Below are positions 1 to 8,699 of a stretch of 64,000 nucleotides of DNA, piece by piece. The stretch's first letter is position 1, and every line of letters begins with the position of its first letter. The translations under genes were made by a program, and so were the position numbers. The DNA is from Enemella evansiae (GTDB lineage Bacteria; Actinomycetota; Actinomycetes; Propionibacteriales; Propionibacteriaceae). Below the pieces are notes generated by a model that saw only the letters and a program-made list of their open reading frames with translations, did no database searches and was not told the origin of the DNA. The stretch is taken from assembly GCF_002250705.1 (NCBI RefSeq), contig NZ_NMVP01000001.1, positions 558,001-622,000 on the forward strand, in the 5' to 3' direction.

Positions 1-755
1 GCCAGATCCTCGGTGGCGGTGTTGCCGGAGGCGCCGGGGGCGAACGGGCAGCCGCCCAACCCACCGAGGGCCCCGTCGACGGTCTGGGCACCGGCCTCGA
101 TCGCGGCGAGCGCATTGGCCACGCCCATCCCCCAGGTGTCATGGCCGTGGAAGGTGACCGGCCGGGTGCCGGCCTCGGCGACCACCCGGCCGGTGAGGCT
201 GGCCACCTCACCGGGGCTGGCCTGGCCGAGCGTGTCGGCGATGACCACATCGCTGCAACCCTGACCGCGTGCGTCGGCGACCAACGCCAGGACGCGTTCC
301 GGCGCGACGGGCCCGGTGAACGGGCAGGTGAACGAGGTCGCCAGGCACAGCTGCACCGCAACGTCATGTTCGGCGGCGATCTCCAGCGCCTCGGGAAGGG
401 CCGCCATCGAGGTCTCGGTGTCGCGGCCGATGTTGGCGCGGTTGTGCTCATCGGTGACGCTGAGGCAGTACTGCACCCCGCGCACCCCGGCCTCGGCGGC
501 CCGGCGGACCTGTTTCGGTGTCGCCACCCAGATCCAGCAGTGTGCCAACTCCTCGGGGGTCAGCGCGGCGACCACATCCATCGAGGGCGCCATCGACGGA
601 ACCAGGTCGGGGCGGGCCATCGACCCGATCTCGAGACTGTCGAAGCCGAGCTCCAGCAGGGCCCGGACCAGGCGTACCCGGTCCTCGGTGGGCAGCTGCC
701 CGTCGCTGAGCTGCAGCCCGTCGCGCAGCGTGACATCCCTGATCTTCGCGGTCAT
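1..755 (-). CDS. HMG-CoA lyase-like protein, C-terminus cut by window edge
   Basis: The 251 visible residues match the HMG-CoA lyase/DRE-TIM metallolyase family. The protein opens MTAKIRDVTLRDGLQ, where the RDVTLRDG motif holds the catalytic Arg and metal-binding Asp. A GHDTWGMGVANALAAIEAG segment and a DGALGGLGGCPFAPG loop, with the mobile catalytic Cys, follow near the cut end. The family cleaves 3-hydroxy-3-methyl acyl-CoA thioesters to acetyl-CoA plus a ketoacid. The ATG shares one base with the stop of the CoA-transferase upstream (TGATG), so the two are translationally coupled. The true substrate may be HMG-CoA or a citramalyl-CoA-like ester; the neighbours favour a CoA-transferase/lyase couple. 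The stop codon lies outside the window. Confidence 0.88.
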   Translation of the reverse strand, partial: MTAKIRDVTLRDGLQLSDGQLPTEDRVRLVRALLELGFDSLEIGSMARPDLVPSMAPSMDVVAALTPEELAHCWIWVATPKQVRRAAEAGVRGVQYCLSVTDEHNRANIGRDTETSMAALPEALEIAAEHDVAVQLCLATSFTCPFTGPVAPERVLALVADARGQGCSDVVIADTLGQASPGEVASLTGRVVAEAGTRPVTFHGHDTWGMGVANALAAIEAGAQTVDGALGGLGGCPFAPGASGNTATEDL

Positions 756-2041
756 CAGGCCGCCTCCTGTCCACTCGCCAGTTGACCGGCCAGTGCCGCG
801 GCCTGGTCGGGACCCAGCCCGAGCAGCTCCTGCAGCACCGGCACCGTGTCGGCACCGAGTTCGGGGCCGAGATTGCGGATCGGCAGGGACCGCCCGCCGA
901 TCACCGGTGTGATGCCGGGGAACGCCACCTTCCCCAGGTCCTGCTCGCCGTCGCTGACCGGCAGGTACTGCACCATGTCCCGGCTGGCGTACTGCTCGTC
1001 GGCGACGATGTCGCGGGCCCGGTAGATCGGCCCGGCGGGCACCCCGACCTCGCTGAGCGCGGTCAGGGCCTCGGCTGCGGTCCGCTCACCGGTCCAGGCC
1101 GCGATCGCCGCGTCCAGTTCGTCGGCGCGGACCACCCGCCCCTCGTTGTCGGCCAGGGCCGGGTCCTCGGCCAGCTCCGGTCGCCCGATCACCCGCATCA
1201 ACCGACCGAAGATGGAATCCCCGTTGGCGGCGATCACCACGCTCGCACCGTCGCGGCACAGGTAGGCGCTGGTCGGTGCGACCCCCTCGATCCGCGGGCC
1301 CATCCGGACCCGTTCGGTGCCGTAGGCGCTGTATTCGGGGATCGTCGCCTCCATCGCGGAGAAGATCGCCTCGTGCAGGGCCACGTCGATCGTGCGTTCG
1401 CTCACCGGGACCGGGGTCTGCTCGCCTCGGCCGAGGCCCAGGGTGGCGCGCTGGTAGAGGGCCATCACGGTGCCGAAGGCGGCGTACATGCCGGCCATCG
1501 TGTCGCCCAGGCTCACCCCGACCCGCACCGGTGGCCGATCCGGATAGCCGACCAGATCCCGCAACCCGCCGAAGGCCTCCGCCACCGACCCGAATCCGGG
1601 CCGTTTGGACAATGGACCGGTCTGCCCATATGCCGAGACACGGGTGAGGATGAGTCCCGGATTGGCCTCCTGCAGCACCTCCGGGCCGAGACCCCAGGCC
1701 TCCAGGGTGCCCGGCCGGAAGTTCTCCACCACCGCATCGACCCGGGCCACCAACCCGAGCACGGTGCGCCGGCCGAGCTCGGAGCGCAGATCGATGACGA
1801 CCGACTTCTTGTTCCGGTTGATCGTGCGGTGCAGCAACGAGGTGCGGCCCGACAGCAGCCGCCAGCGCCGGATCTCGTCCCCGCCGCCGGGGCGTTCCAC
1901 CTTGATCACCTCGGCGCCGAAGTCGGCGAGCAACCGGCCCGCGGTGGGGGCCGCGATGTAGTTGCCCAGCTCCAGGACCCGGACGCCACGCAGCGGGGCG
2001 ATGACCGGCCCCGGTGACGGGGTGTTCGACGCGTCGGTCAT
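755..2041 (-). CDS. CaiB/BaiF family CoA-transferase
   Basis: This is a 428-residue family III CoA-transferase, close to the usual 400-430. The N-terminus PLRGVRVLELGNYIAAPTAG and the following LLADFGAEVIKVE are the family signature. The catalytic Asp is expected in the SVVIDLRSELGR to VVENFRPGTLE stretch of the N-terminal domain. Such enzymes move CoA between carboxylates (carnitine, formate/oxalate, succinate/malate, itaconate). The gene sits between a solute-binding lipoprotein and an HMGL-type lyase and overlaps the lyase start. I infer that it activates the acid which the lyase then cleaves. The substrate cannot be read from the sequence. Confidence 0.9.
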   Translation of the reverse strand: MTDASNTPSPGPVIAPLRGVRVLELGNYIAAPTAGRLLADFGAEVIKVERPGGGDEIRRWRLLSGRTSLLHRTINRNKKSVVIDLRSELGRRTVLGLVARVDAVVENFRPGTLEAWGLGPEVLQEANPGLILTRVSAYGQTGPLSKRPGFGSVAEAFGGLRDLVGYPDRPPVRVGVSLGDTMAGMYAAFGTVMALYQRATLGLGRGEQTPVPVSERTIDVALHEAIFSAMEATIPEYSAYGTERVRMGPRIEGVAPTSAYLCRDGASVVIAANGDSIFGRLMRVIGRPELAEDPALADNEGRVVRADELDAAIAAWTGERTAAEALTALSEVGVPAGPIYRARDIVADEQYASRDMVQYLPVSDGEQDLGKVAFPGITPVIGGRSLPIRNLGPELGADTVPVLQELLGLGPDQAAALAGQLASGQEAA

Positions 2042-2049
2042 GGGTCCGC

Positions 2050-3105
2050 TCAGCTCACGTACTCGTTGGTGTAGGTCTTGGACAGGTCGATCTTCTTGTC
2101 ACCCACCTCGGGATTGGCGACGCGCTGGGTGTCGAGCACGGCATTGACACCGGCCTCGGAGAACTTGCCGTCCTTGCTCATCGTGAGCTTCAGTTCGTCG
2201 ATCACCCGCGCGTACTGGGCACGGTCGCCACCGGCGTACGCCTCGGGCATCTGGGCGGCGATCTCCTCACCGGAGTGGGTCTGCACCCACTGCAGGGTCC
2301 TCGCGATCGCGGTGGCCAGCTTCTTGGCCTTCTCCGGGTTCTTCTCCAGCCACTCGGTCTTGGCATAGAGGCAGGAGGACGGCCAGGTGTCGGAACCGTA
2401 GAGCGCCTTGACCTGGTCGCGGGTACGCAGATCGCCGAGCATCGGCAGTGGCGTACCGGCCCGCTTGTTCAGCACCGTGATGTCGGGCTCCAGCATCACC
2501 GCGGCATCGACCTGGCTGTTCTCCACCGCGGCGACGGCCGAGGAGCCGGCGCCGATGGCGGAGACCGAGGCGGCATCCTTGCCGAGCCCTTCCTTGTTCA
2601 ACAGGTATTTCACGTACATGTCGGTCGACGACCCGGGCGAGGTCACGCCGATGTTCTTGCCTTTGAGGTCGGCCACCGACTTGATCGTGTCGCGGTTCTT
2701 CGGTGCGACCAGCAGGGCGACCCCGGAGGACTCGCCCATGTCGACGAAGGCCTGGATGGACTGGTTCTTGGCCTGCATCTGGATGGTGTGCTCGTAGTAG
2801 CCGCTGGTCACCTGGGTGGAGCCGCCGATCATCGCGGTGAGCGCCTTGGAACCGCCCTGGAGGTCCTGCAGTTCGACATCCAGACCCTCCTCCTTGTAGT
2901 AGCCGAGCTGGGCGGCGAGGGTGGTCGGCATGTAGGTGAGCAGGGTCTGTCCGCCGACGCCGATGATGATCTTGTCACCGGAACCGCCCTGACCGGCCGG
3001 GGCGCCGTTCTGCCCGGGTGGTGCGGACGCCGGCGCCCCACAGGCCGCCAGGCCGATGGTCAGCGCCAGCAGGGCGGCGGCTGGGAGGAGTCGTTTGCGA
3101 GTCAT
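2050..3105 (-). CDS. ABC transporter substrate-binding lipoprotein, SsuA/NMT1 type
   Basis: The 351-residue protein has a lipoprotein signal peptide with lipobox LAAC (Cys22), then a low-complexity Gly/Pro/Gln linker to about residue 43. The mature fold is of the NMT1/SsuA/TauA type: IIIGVGGQTLLTYMPTTLA, ELQDLQGGSKALTAMIGGS, DLKGKNIGVTSPGSSTDMYV. It would sit on the outer membrane face and hand a small anionic or aromatic solute to the permease and ATPase encoded just upstream (3178-4859). Family members bind alkanesulfonates, taurine, nitrate, pyrimidine precursors or aromatic acids. Linkage to CoA-transferase and lyase genes argues for a carboxylate rather than a sulfonate. The next gene starts 8 bp after its stop. 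Confidence 0.9.
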   Translation of the reverse strand: MTRKRLLPAAALLALTIGLAACGAPASAPPGQNGAPAGQGGSGDKIIIGVGGQTLLTYMPTTLAAQLGYYKEEGLDVELQDLQGGSKALTAMIGGSTQVTSGYYEHTIQMQAKNQSIQAFVDMGESSGVALLVAPKNRDTIKSVADLKGKNIGVTSPGSSTDMYVKYLLNKEGLGKDAASVSAIGAGSSAVAAVENSQVDAAVMLEPDITVLNKRAGTPLPMLGDLRTRDQVKALYGSDTWPSSCLYAKTEWLEKNPEKAKKLATAIARTLQWVQTHSGEEIAAQMPEAYAGGDRAQYARVIDELKLTMSKDGKFSEAGVNAVLDTQRVANPEVGDKKIDLSKTYTNEYVS

Positions 3106-3177
3106 GGGATTTCCCTTTCTCCGTTGAAAGATCTGCGGGTCTGGCGGTGGGTCTGTGGTGTGCCCGGGTACGCCGGA

Positions 3178-4041
3178 TCAGAGCTGCTGGGCCTGCGGAC
3201 GCCAGCGCAGCAGGTAGCGCTCGACCCGGTTCACCAGCAGGTCGATGAACAGCACGACGATCATCAGGATGAACATCCCGGCGAAGACGCCCTTGGTGTC
3301 GAAGACGCCCTGGGCCTGGGCGATGGCGTACCCCACACCCGCCGAGGCGCCCAGATACTCACCGACGACCGCACCGGTGATGGCGAAGCCGACGCTGATG
3401 TGCAGGGATGAGAAGATCCAGGTCAGTGCGGAGGGGATGAACACGTGCCGCAGCAGGTGGCTCTCCTTGGCACCGAGCATCCTGGCGTTGTCGATCAGCA
3501 CCCGATCGACCGAACGGACGCCCTCGAGGGTGTTGAAGAAGACGATGAAGAACACCAGGGTGACGCCGAAGGCGACCTTCGACCAGATCCCCAGCCCGAA
3601 CCAGAGCAGGAAGATCGGTGCCAGCACCACCCGGGGAAGCGCGTTGAACATCTGCAGGAAGGGATCGAGCAGGCGCTCCAGGAACCGCACCCGGGCCAGC
3701 AGGAAGCCCAGCAGCAGACCGAGCACGACGCCGATCACGAACGCCAGCAGGGATTCCTGCATGGTCACCCACAGGTGCGGGAAGATGTAGCCGCTGGAGA
3801 TCCAGGTCCACATGGTGAGGAAGATGTCGCTGGGCAGGGGGAAGAAGAACTCATCGATCACCCCGGCCCGACCCAGGAGCTCCCAGATCGCCAGCACCAC
3901 CGCGGCGAGCAGCAGTTGCAGCAACCGCATCACCGGTTGCGGGGTCTCCCGGGGCCGGCGTGGCTGTCGGCCGGTGGCCTGGGATTCCGGCGCGTCGGTG
4001 GCGCGCTGCGACCGACGGGTCTCGGTGTTCTCGGCGGTCAT
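3178..4041 (-). CDS. ABC transporter permease, SsuC/TauC type
   Basis: A 287-residue membrane protein with a polar N-terminal ~38 residues, a first helix at LLQLLLAAVVLAIWELLG, and about six helices in all. The EAA-type coupling loop reads DNARMLGAKESHLLRHVFIP, the ATPase docking motif of binding-protein-dependent permeases. The start chosen (MTAENTE) overlaps the ATPase stop as ATGA. The frame stays open upstream into the ATPase gene, but that is a GC-rich shadow and not a real fusion. It forms the membrane channel of the importer and would be homodimeric. Confidence 0.9.
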   Translation of the reverse strand: MTAENTETRRSQRATDAPESQATGRQPRRPRETPQPVMRLLQLLLAAVVLAIWELLGRAGVIDEFFFPLPSDIFLTMWTWISSGYIFPHLWVTMQESLLAFVIGVVLGLLLGFLLARVRFLERLLDPFLQMFNALPRVVLAPIFLLWFGLGIWSKVAFGVTLVFFIVFFNTLEGVRSVDRVLIDNARMLGAKESHLLRHVFIPSALTWIFSSLHISVGFAITGAVVGEYLGASAGVGYAIAQAQGVFDTKGVFAGMFILMIVVLFIDLLVNRVERYLLRWRPQAQQL

Positions 4042-4859
4042 GATGCCTCCTGGGCCTTGCTGGCATAGGTTTTCTCGACCTCGAGCTTGAGCCGGGACCA
4101 GATCTCGCGGTGGATCTCGACGAAGCGCGGATCGTCGCGGATGTCGAGCAGGTCGCGCGGCCGGGGGAGGTCGATCTGGTAACTGGCCACGATCTGCGAA
4201 CCGGGGCCGGCGCCCAGGATCACCACCTCGTCGGAGAGCGCGATCGCCTCGTCCAGGTCGTGGGTGATGAACACGACCGCCTTGCCGGAGTCGGACCACA
4301 GTTGCAGCAGCTCGTTCTCCATGATCTGGCGGGTCTGCACGTCGAGCGCGGAGAACGGCTCGTCCATCAACAGGATGTCGGGGTCGACGATCCACGCCTG
4401 GGCGACCGCGGTGCGTTTGCGCATGCCGCCGGAGAGCTGGTGCGGGTAGCGGTTCCCGAAGTCCTTCAGGCCGACCCGGGTCAGCCACTCGCGGGCCCGC
4501 GCGCTCGCCTCGGGTTTCGGCGTACCGGCCATCGTCAGCCCCAGCGCGACGTTGTCGACGACGCTCTTCCAGGGCAGCAGAGCGTCCTGCTGGAACATGT
4601 ACGCCGCCCGGCGGTTCACCCCGGCCACCGGGCTGCCGAAGGATTCGACCGTGCCCTGGCTGGGGGCGAGCAGGCCGGCGGCCATGTTCAGGATCGTCGA
4701 CTTGCCCGAACCGGTCGGGCCGACGATCGACACGAATCGGCCCGGCGGCACCTGCAGGGTGATGTCGCGGACGGCATCGTAGGTGCCGCCGTCGGGAGTC
4801 GTGAAACTGCGTGTGCAGCCGTGCAGCTCGATCGCGTACGCCTCGGAGTTCGTCGTCAT
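4038..4859 (-). CDS. ABC transporter ATP-binding protein, SsuB/TauB type
   Basis: A 273-residue nucleotide-binding subunit. The Walker A motif is GPTGSGKST, the signature LSGGMRKRTAVAQA, the Walker B ILLMDEPFSALD and the H-loop FITHDLDEAI. All catalytic elements are intact. I chose MTTNSEAYAIELHG as start; the frame runs 31 codons further upstream but with no family similarity. It is the first gene of the minus-strand run ATPase - permease - binding protein - CoA-transferase - lyase. A long inverted repeat lies about 110 bp upstream. Confidence 0.92.
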   Translation of the reverse strand: MTTNSEAYAIELHGCTRSFTTPDGGTYDAVRDITLQVPPGRFVSIVGPTGSGKSTILNMAAGLLAPSQGTVESFGSPVAGVNRRAAYMFQQDALLPWKSVVDNVALGLTMAGTPKPEASARAREWLTRVGLKDFGNRYPHQLSGGMRKRTAVAQAWIVDPDILLMDEPFSALDVQTRQIMENELLQLWSDSGKAVVFITHDLDEAIALSDEVVILGAGPGSQIVASYQIDLPRPRDLLDIRDDPRFVEIHREIWSRLKLEVEKTYASKAQEAS

Positions 4860-4968
4860 TGACCCGTCCACCTCGCCCCACAATGTGGGTTGGAAACCGA
4901 TATGTGGGAATCCTAGGTGGTCAAACCAGCTGTGAACACACGTTGTACACATTCTGAGATGGGAATTC

Positions 4969-5019
4969 GTCAGGGGTTATGCACAGTCCCTGGCGCGCGG
5001 ACTGTGCATAACCCCTGAC
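4969..5019. repeat. Perfect 21-bp inverted repeat with 9-nt loop
   Basis: The arms 4969-4989 (GTCAGGGGTTATGCACAGTCC) and 4999-5019 are exact reverse complements. The 9-base spacer is 4990-4998. The element lies between the start of the ABC ATPase and the end of the CitE-like gene, both on the minus strand. It could be a terminator for neither, one or both strands, a regulator site, or a small mobile palindrome. There is no T-run after either arm. Confidence 0.85.
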
Positions 5020-5046
5020 ATCTTCGGCTAGGGGCAGCCGGCGGAC

Positions 5047-5958
5047 TCAGCAGTGGTAGGTGTCGGTGGGCGGGGGGAAGTGCATGTCGTAACCCGCCGG
5101 GGGCTGCAGCCCGTACGCCTGGGCGAGGCCGATGATCTTGCGGGCCCGCGCGAGCCGCGGCAGATCCGAACCATTGCGGATCTCACCACCGTCGGCGTCG
5201 AACTCGGTGAGGAAGTCCAGCGCCCAGCTCATGTCCTCCACCGCGGGGGAGAGGATCTCGTTCACCGTGGCGCACTGCTCGGGCATCAGGCAGATCTTGC
5301 CGGTCATCCCGAACTGGGTGGTGACCCCGGCCGAGTCCGCCAGCTTCACCCCGAGCGCCCCGACGGCCGGCCCGTCGATCGGACCGGGCAACCCGGCCGC
5401 GCGGGCCGCGATGGTGAACTGCGACCGGGCGTACGCGAGCGCCATCGGATCGTCGGAAAAGCCAGTGTCACGACGGAAATCGCCGAGACCGAAGGCGAGA
5501 CGGAAGGTGTGCCCGGAGGCCGCGATCTGGCCCAGGTGTTGGACCCCGCGGGCGGTCTCCACCAGCGCGACGATCGGCCGGTCGCCGAACAGTTCGGCGG
5601 TCCGGGTGACGTGCTCGGGGGAGTCGACCATCGCCAGCATCACACCCTGCACACCGTCGCGGCGGGACAGCTCCCGCAGGTCGTTCTCCCACCATTCGGT
5701 GCCGAAACCGTTGACCCGCACCCAGGCCCGGCCACCACCGTCGAAGAAGTCGAGCACCTGGGCGCGGGCGCTGAGCTTGTCCTTGGGGGCCACCGCATCC
5801 TCGATGTCGAGCAGCACCACATCGGCGGCGCTGCCGACGGCCGGTGCGAACCGGTCCGGCTGGCTGGCATTCACCAGCAGCCAGCTGCGCGCCAGCTCCG
5901 GGCCGATCGCGGGGGTGGGGGTCTCGGTATCGCTCGGGTTGGTCCGGGTGTCGGTCAT
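5047..5958 (-). CDS. HpcH/HpaI aldolase / citrate lyase beta (CitE-like) protein
   Basis: A 303-residue TIM-barrel lyase of the CitE/malyl-CoA lyase group. Visible signatures are SWLLVNASQPDRFAPAVGS, VVLLDIEDAVAPKDK (metal-binding Glu/Asp), RAWVRVNGFGTEWW and VALVETARGV. Members cleave or form malyl-CoA, citramalyl-CoA or related esters using Mg2+. I chose the ATG at 5958 (MTDTRTN) because the 37 upstream codons are low-complexity Arg/Ala. It lies on the same strand as, and upstream of, the ABC/CoA-transferase/HMGL run, separated by the 4969 inverted repeat. It may be the C-C bond cleaving partner of that pathway. Confidence 0.87.
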   Translation of the reverse strand: MTDTRTNPSDTETPTPAIGPELARSWLLVNASQPDRFAPAVGSAADVVLLDIEDAVAPKDKLSARAQVLDFFDGGGRAWVRVNGFGTEWWENDLRELSRRDGVQGVMLAMVDSPEHVTRTAELFGDRPIVALVETARGVQHLGQIAASGHTFRLAFGLGDFRRDTGFSDDPMALAYARSQFTIAARAAGLPGPIDGPAVGALGVKLADSAGVTTQFGMTGKICLMPEQCATVNEILSPAVEDMSWALDFLTEFDADGGEIRNGSDLPRLARARKIIGLAQAYGLQPPAGYDMHFPPPTDTYHC

Positions 5959-6011
5959 CGGTGTCTCCGTGGATCGTCGTGCCTGGTCGGTTGGTCGGGT
6001 CTGGAAATGGT

Positions 6012-6041
6012 GAGGGGCCCGGGCAGGTGCCCGGGCCCCTC
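6012..6041 (-). terminator. Probable terminator hairpin after cstA-ybdD
   Basis: A 14-bp perfect GC-rich stem (6012-6025 with 6028-6041; in practice a 12-bp stem and 6-nt loop) sits 19 bp beyond the ybdD stop. No U-tract follows, as is usual in actinobacterial terminators. Confidence 0.7.
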
Positions 6042-6059
6042 GCGATCTGCGGCTGGTCG

Positions 6060-6251
6060 TCAGCAGCAACGAGTCTTGGGATTGCGTTCCGCGTCCTCGT
6101 GCTTCTGCCGCCAGAAATCACGCTCGGTGGGGATCGGGGCATCGGGGTGATGGAGCTGCTGATGGCGTACGTACTTCTCGTACGCGTTGTCACCCATCAC
6201 GCTGTGCACGTACCACCGTACGGAGCGTGCGATGTCCACCATGGTGGTCAT
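6060..6251 (-). CDS. YbdD/YjiX family CstA-associated small protein
   Basis: A 63-residue cytosolic protein beginning MTTMVDIARSVRWYVHSVMG, with the family pattern GDNAYEKYVRHQQLHHPD and the closing PTERDFWRQKHEDAERNP. It ends in KTRCC, a terminal Cys pair; some members of this Sel_put family carry selenocysteine at that spot. Its ATG overlaps the cstA stop as ATGA, so it is coupled to the transporter. Known relatives accompany CstA/BtsT pyruvate and peptide carriers and are thought to be needed for transport. The mechanism is not evident from the sequence. Confidence 0.9.
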   Translation of the reverse strand: MTTMVDIARSVRWYVHSVMGDNAYEKYVRHQQLHHPDAPIPTERDFWRQKHEDAERNPKTRCC

Positions 6252-8557
6252 CCGTGCCCCCTTCCGTCCGGTGCGGGCTCCAGACCCGCCTCCTTCCACT
6301 CAGCGTAGACCTCTTTCTCCAGCTTCGTCGGGACGAAGCTCTTCGGAGCGAAGATCTTGCTGGGCACCGCTTCCGACTCATCGGTCGGCAATCCGCCGTT
6401 GCGCAGCGCCTTCACCGACACCATCAGGGCGACGATCACCACGATCGCGACCAGCAACGCATAGATGATCGACAGGGTGCCCTGCACGAAGGTGTTGCGG
6501 ATCACCGCCTCCAGCTGTTCCTGACTGGTCGCGGTCTGGTAGCGACAGGGCTGGCCGGCCACGCATCGTTCCAGGGCCGCGCGGGCCTGGGTGTGCTGGG
6601 TCCAGTAACCGATCTGCGGGTTGCTGGAGAAGATCTTCTGCCAGGACGCCACCATCGTCACCAGGGTGTCCCAGAACAGTGGGATGCCGGGAATCCAGGC
6701 CCACTTGAACAGCCCCTTCTTCATCACGATCGCGAACACCACGGCCAGCGCGATCGCCGCCAGCAGCTGGTTGGCGATGCCGAACAGCGGGAACAGCATC
6801 CGGATGCCGCCGAGCGGGTCGGTGACACCCATGTAGAGCAGCGAACCCCAGGCGAGCACGACGATCGCGGTGCACAGCCAGGCACCCGGCCGCCACGAGG
6901 TGTCCTTGAACTTCCGCATCCCGGGGATGTTGCCCAGGGTGTCGGAGAGCATGAACCGGGCCACCCGGGTGCCGGCGTCGATCGTGGTGAGGATGAACAG
7001 CGCCTCGAACATCACCGCGAAGTGGTACCAGAACGCCTTGATGTGCCCGATCACCGGGATCTGGTTGAGCACCTCGGCCATCCCGAAGGCGAGCGTCGGC
7101 GCACCACCGGTCCGGGAGATGATCGTCTTCTCACCGACGTCCTGGGCCGCCTGGGTGAAGTACGCCGGATCGATCGGCGGCAGCGGTTGGCCACCCGGTG
7201 CGAGCAGACCCAGTCCGTTCGTGTACGCCGCAGCCGACTCCGGCGTACCCCCGGTCAGGCCGGCCGAGGCATTCATCGCGAAGTAGACGTGCTGGTCGAT
7301 GACCGACGCCGCCACGATCGCCATCACCGCGACGAAGGACTCGGTGAGCATGCCGCCGTAACCGATCAGCCGCGCCTGCGATTCCTTCTCCAGCAGCTTC
7401 GGCGTGGTACCCGAGGAGATCAGCGCGTGGAATCCTGACAGTGCGCCGCAGGCGATGGTGATGAACAGGAACGGGAACAGCGAACCGGCGAAGGACGGGC
7501 CGTTGCTGTTGAACGCGAACTGGCTCACCGCCGGCTGCTGGATCACCGGCGCGACGATCAGGATCGCCACCGCCAGCAGGATGATCGTGCCGACCTTCAT
7601 GAACGTGGACAGGTAGTCCCGGGGAGCCAGCAGCAACCAGACCGGCAGCACCGCGGCGGCGAAACCATAGACGGCGAGCCAGATCGCCAGACTGGTGCCG
7701 GACAGGGTGAAGATCGGCGCCCACGTCGCCGAATCGTTGACGAACGACCCCGCGGCGATGGCGGCCACCAGCAGCACCACACCGATCAGCGAGACCTCGG
7801 AAACCTTGCCCGGTCTGAGGTAGCGCAGATAGACACCCATGAACAGCGCGATCGGAATGGTCAGCGAGATCGAGAACACCGCCCACGGGCTCTCCGCCAT
7901 GGCACCGATCATCACCACACCGAGCACCGCGATCAGGATGATCATGATGGTCAGCACGCCGATGATGGCGGCCCAGCCGCCGACCGGACCGAGCTCGTCG
8001 CGGGCCATCTGGCCGAGCGACCGCCCCTTCCGCCGGGTGGACAGCGCCAGCACCATGTAGTCCTGCACACCACCGGCGAGCACGACACCGACGATGATCC
8101 AGATGGTGCCGGGCAGATAACCCATCTGCGCGGCGAGCACCGGGCCGACCAGCGGTCCGGCGCCGGAGATCGCCGCGAAGTGGTGCCCGAACAGCACCCG
8201 CCGGTCGGTCGGCATGAAGTCCTTGCCGTTGCTGAACTCCTCCGCCGGGGTGGCGCGGCGATCATCGGGCTTGATGATCTTGTTCTCGATCAGCCTGGCG
8301 TAGAAGCGCAGCGCGAGCAGATAGCTGCCGACCGCGGCCAGCACGAACCACAGCGCGTTCACCCGCTCGCCGCGGACGATCGCGATCATCGTCCAACCGA
8401 TCGCGCAGAGCACGCCGATGATCACGAAGGTCACCTTGTTGATCGGTGAGGAGCCCTTCGCTTCGATCACTCCGACCGGAGGCAGATCCGGGTCGGTACG
8501 CAGCTTGTGCGGCCCGTCTCCCTGGGCCACTGCGTCATCGTTGACACTGGTACTCAT
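6248..8557 (-). CDS. cstA: CstA-type carbon starvation transporter
   Basis: A 769-residue polytopic protein with many hydrophobic helices, slightly longer than enteric CstA (about 700) because of a hydrophilic insert near residues 620-690. Family hallmarks are FGHHFAAISGAGPLVGPVLA, MGYLPGTIWIIVGVVLAGGV and QDYMVLALSTRRKGRSLGQ. CstA proteins import pyruvate and/or peptides across the inner membrane. A good ribosome site (AAAGGGA) precedes the ATG. It is followed without a gap by ybdD and a strong hairpin, giving a two-gene operon. Known relatives respond to carbon limitation; I see no clear regulator site upstream. Confidence 0.93.
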   Translation of the reverse strand: MSTSVNDDAVAQGDGPHKLRTDPDLPPVGVIEAKGSSPINKVTFVIIGVLCAIGWTMIAIVRGERVNALWFVLAAVGSYLLALRFYARLIENKIIKPDDRRATPAEEFSNGKDFMPTDRRVLFGHHFAAISGAGPLVGPVLAAQMGYLPGTIWIIVGVVLAGGVQDYMVLALSTRRKGRSLGQMARDELGPVGGWAAIIGVLTIMIILIAVLGVVMIGAMAESPWAVFSISLTIPIALFMGVYLRYLRPGKVSEVSLIGVVLLVAAIAAGSFVNDSATWAPIFTLSGTSLAIWLAVYGFAAAVLPVWLLLAPRDYLSTFMKVGTIILLAVAILIVAPVIQQPAVSQFAFNSNGPSFAGSLFPFLFITIACGALSGFHALISSGTTPKLLEKESQARLIGYGGMLTESFVAVMAIVAASVIDQHVYFAMNASAGLTGGTPESAAAYTNGLGLLAPGGQPLPPIDPAYFTQAAQDVGEKTIISRTGGAPTLAFGMAEVLNQIPVIGHIKAFWYHFAVMFEALFILTTIDAGTRVARFMLSDTLGNIPGMRKFKDTSWRPGAWLCTAIVVLAWGSLLYMGVTDPLGGIRMLFPLFGIANQLLAAIALAVVFAIVMKKGLFKWAWIPGIPLFWDTLVTMVASWQKIFSSNPQIGYWTQHTQARAALERCVAGQPCRYQTATSQEQLEAVIRNTFVQGTLSIIYALLVAIVVIVALMVSVKALRNGGLPTDESEAVPSKIFAPKSFVPTKLEKEVYAEWKEAGLEPAPDGRGHG

Positions 8558-8699
8558 CTGAGGTCCCTTTCAGGTCACAAACTCCCGTCAAGGTATTACC
8601 CCGCGGCGCTGGGGTGGAACAGGTATCGGGTTCGGCGCGGTAACGATTTGGCGACCACCGCTGGTTAGGATCGCCGCAATCACCGAGACAGGAGCCCCG

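Noticed and set aside
3178..4881. Apparent fusion of ABC permease with a long N-terminal extension
   Set aside because: The first half is the +1 shadow of the ATPase gene; the permease has its own ATG at 4041 overlapping the ATPase stop.
8558..8699. CRP/GlxR-type site before cstA (TGTGAC half-site)
   Set aside because: Only one half of TGTGA-N6-TCACA is present; the other half does not match.
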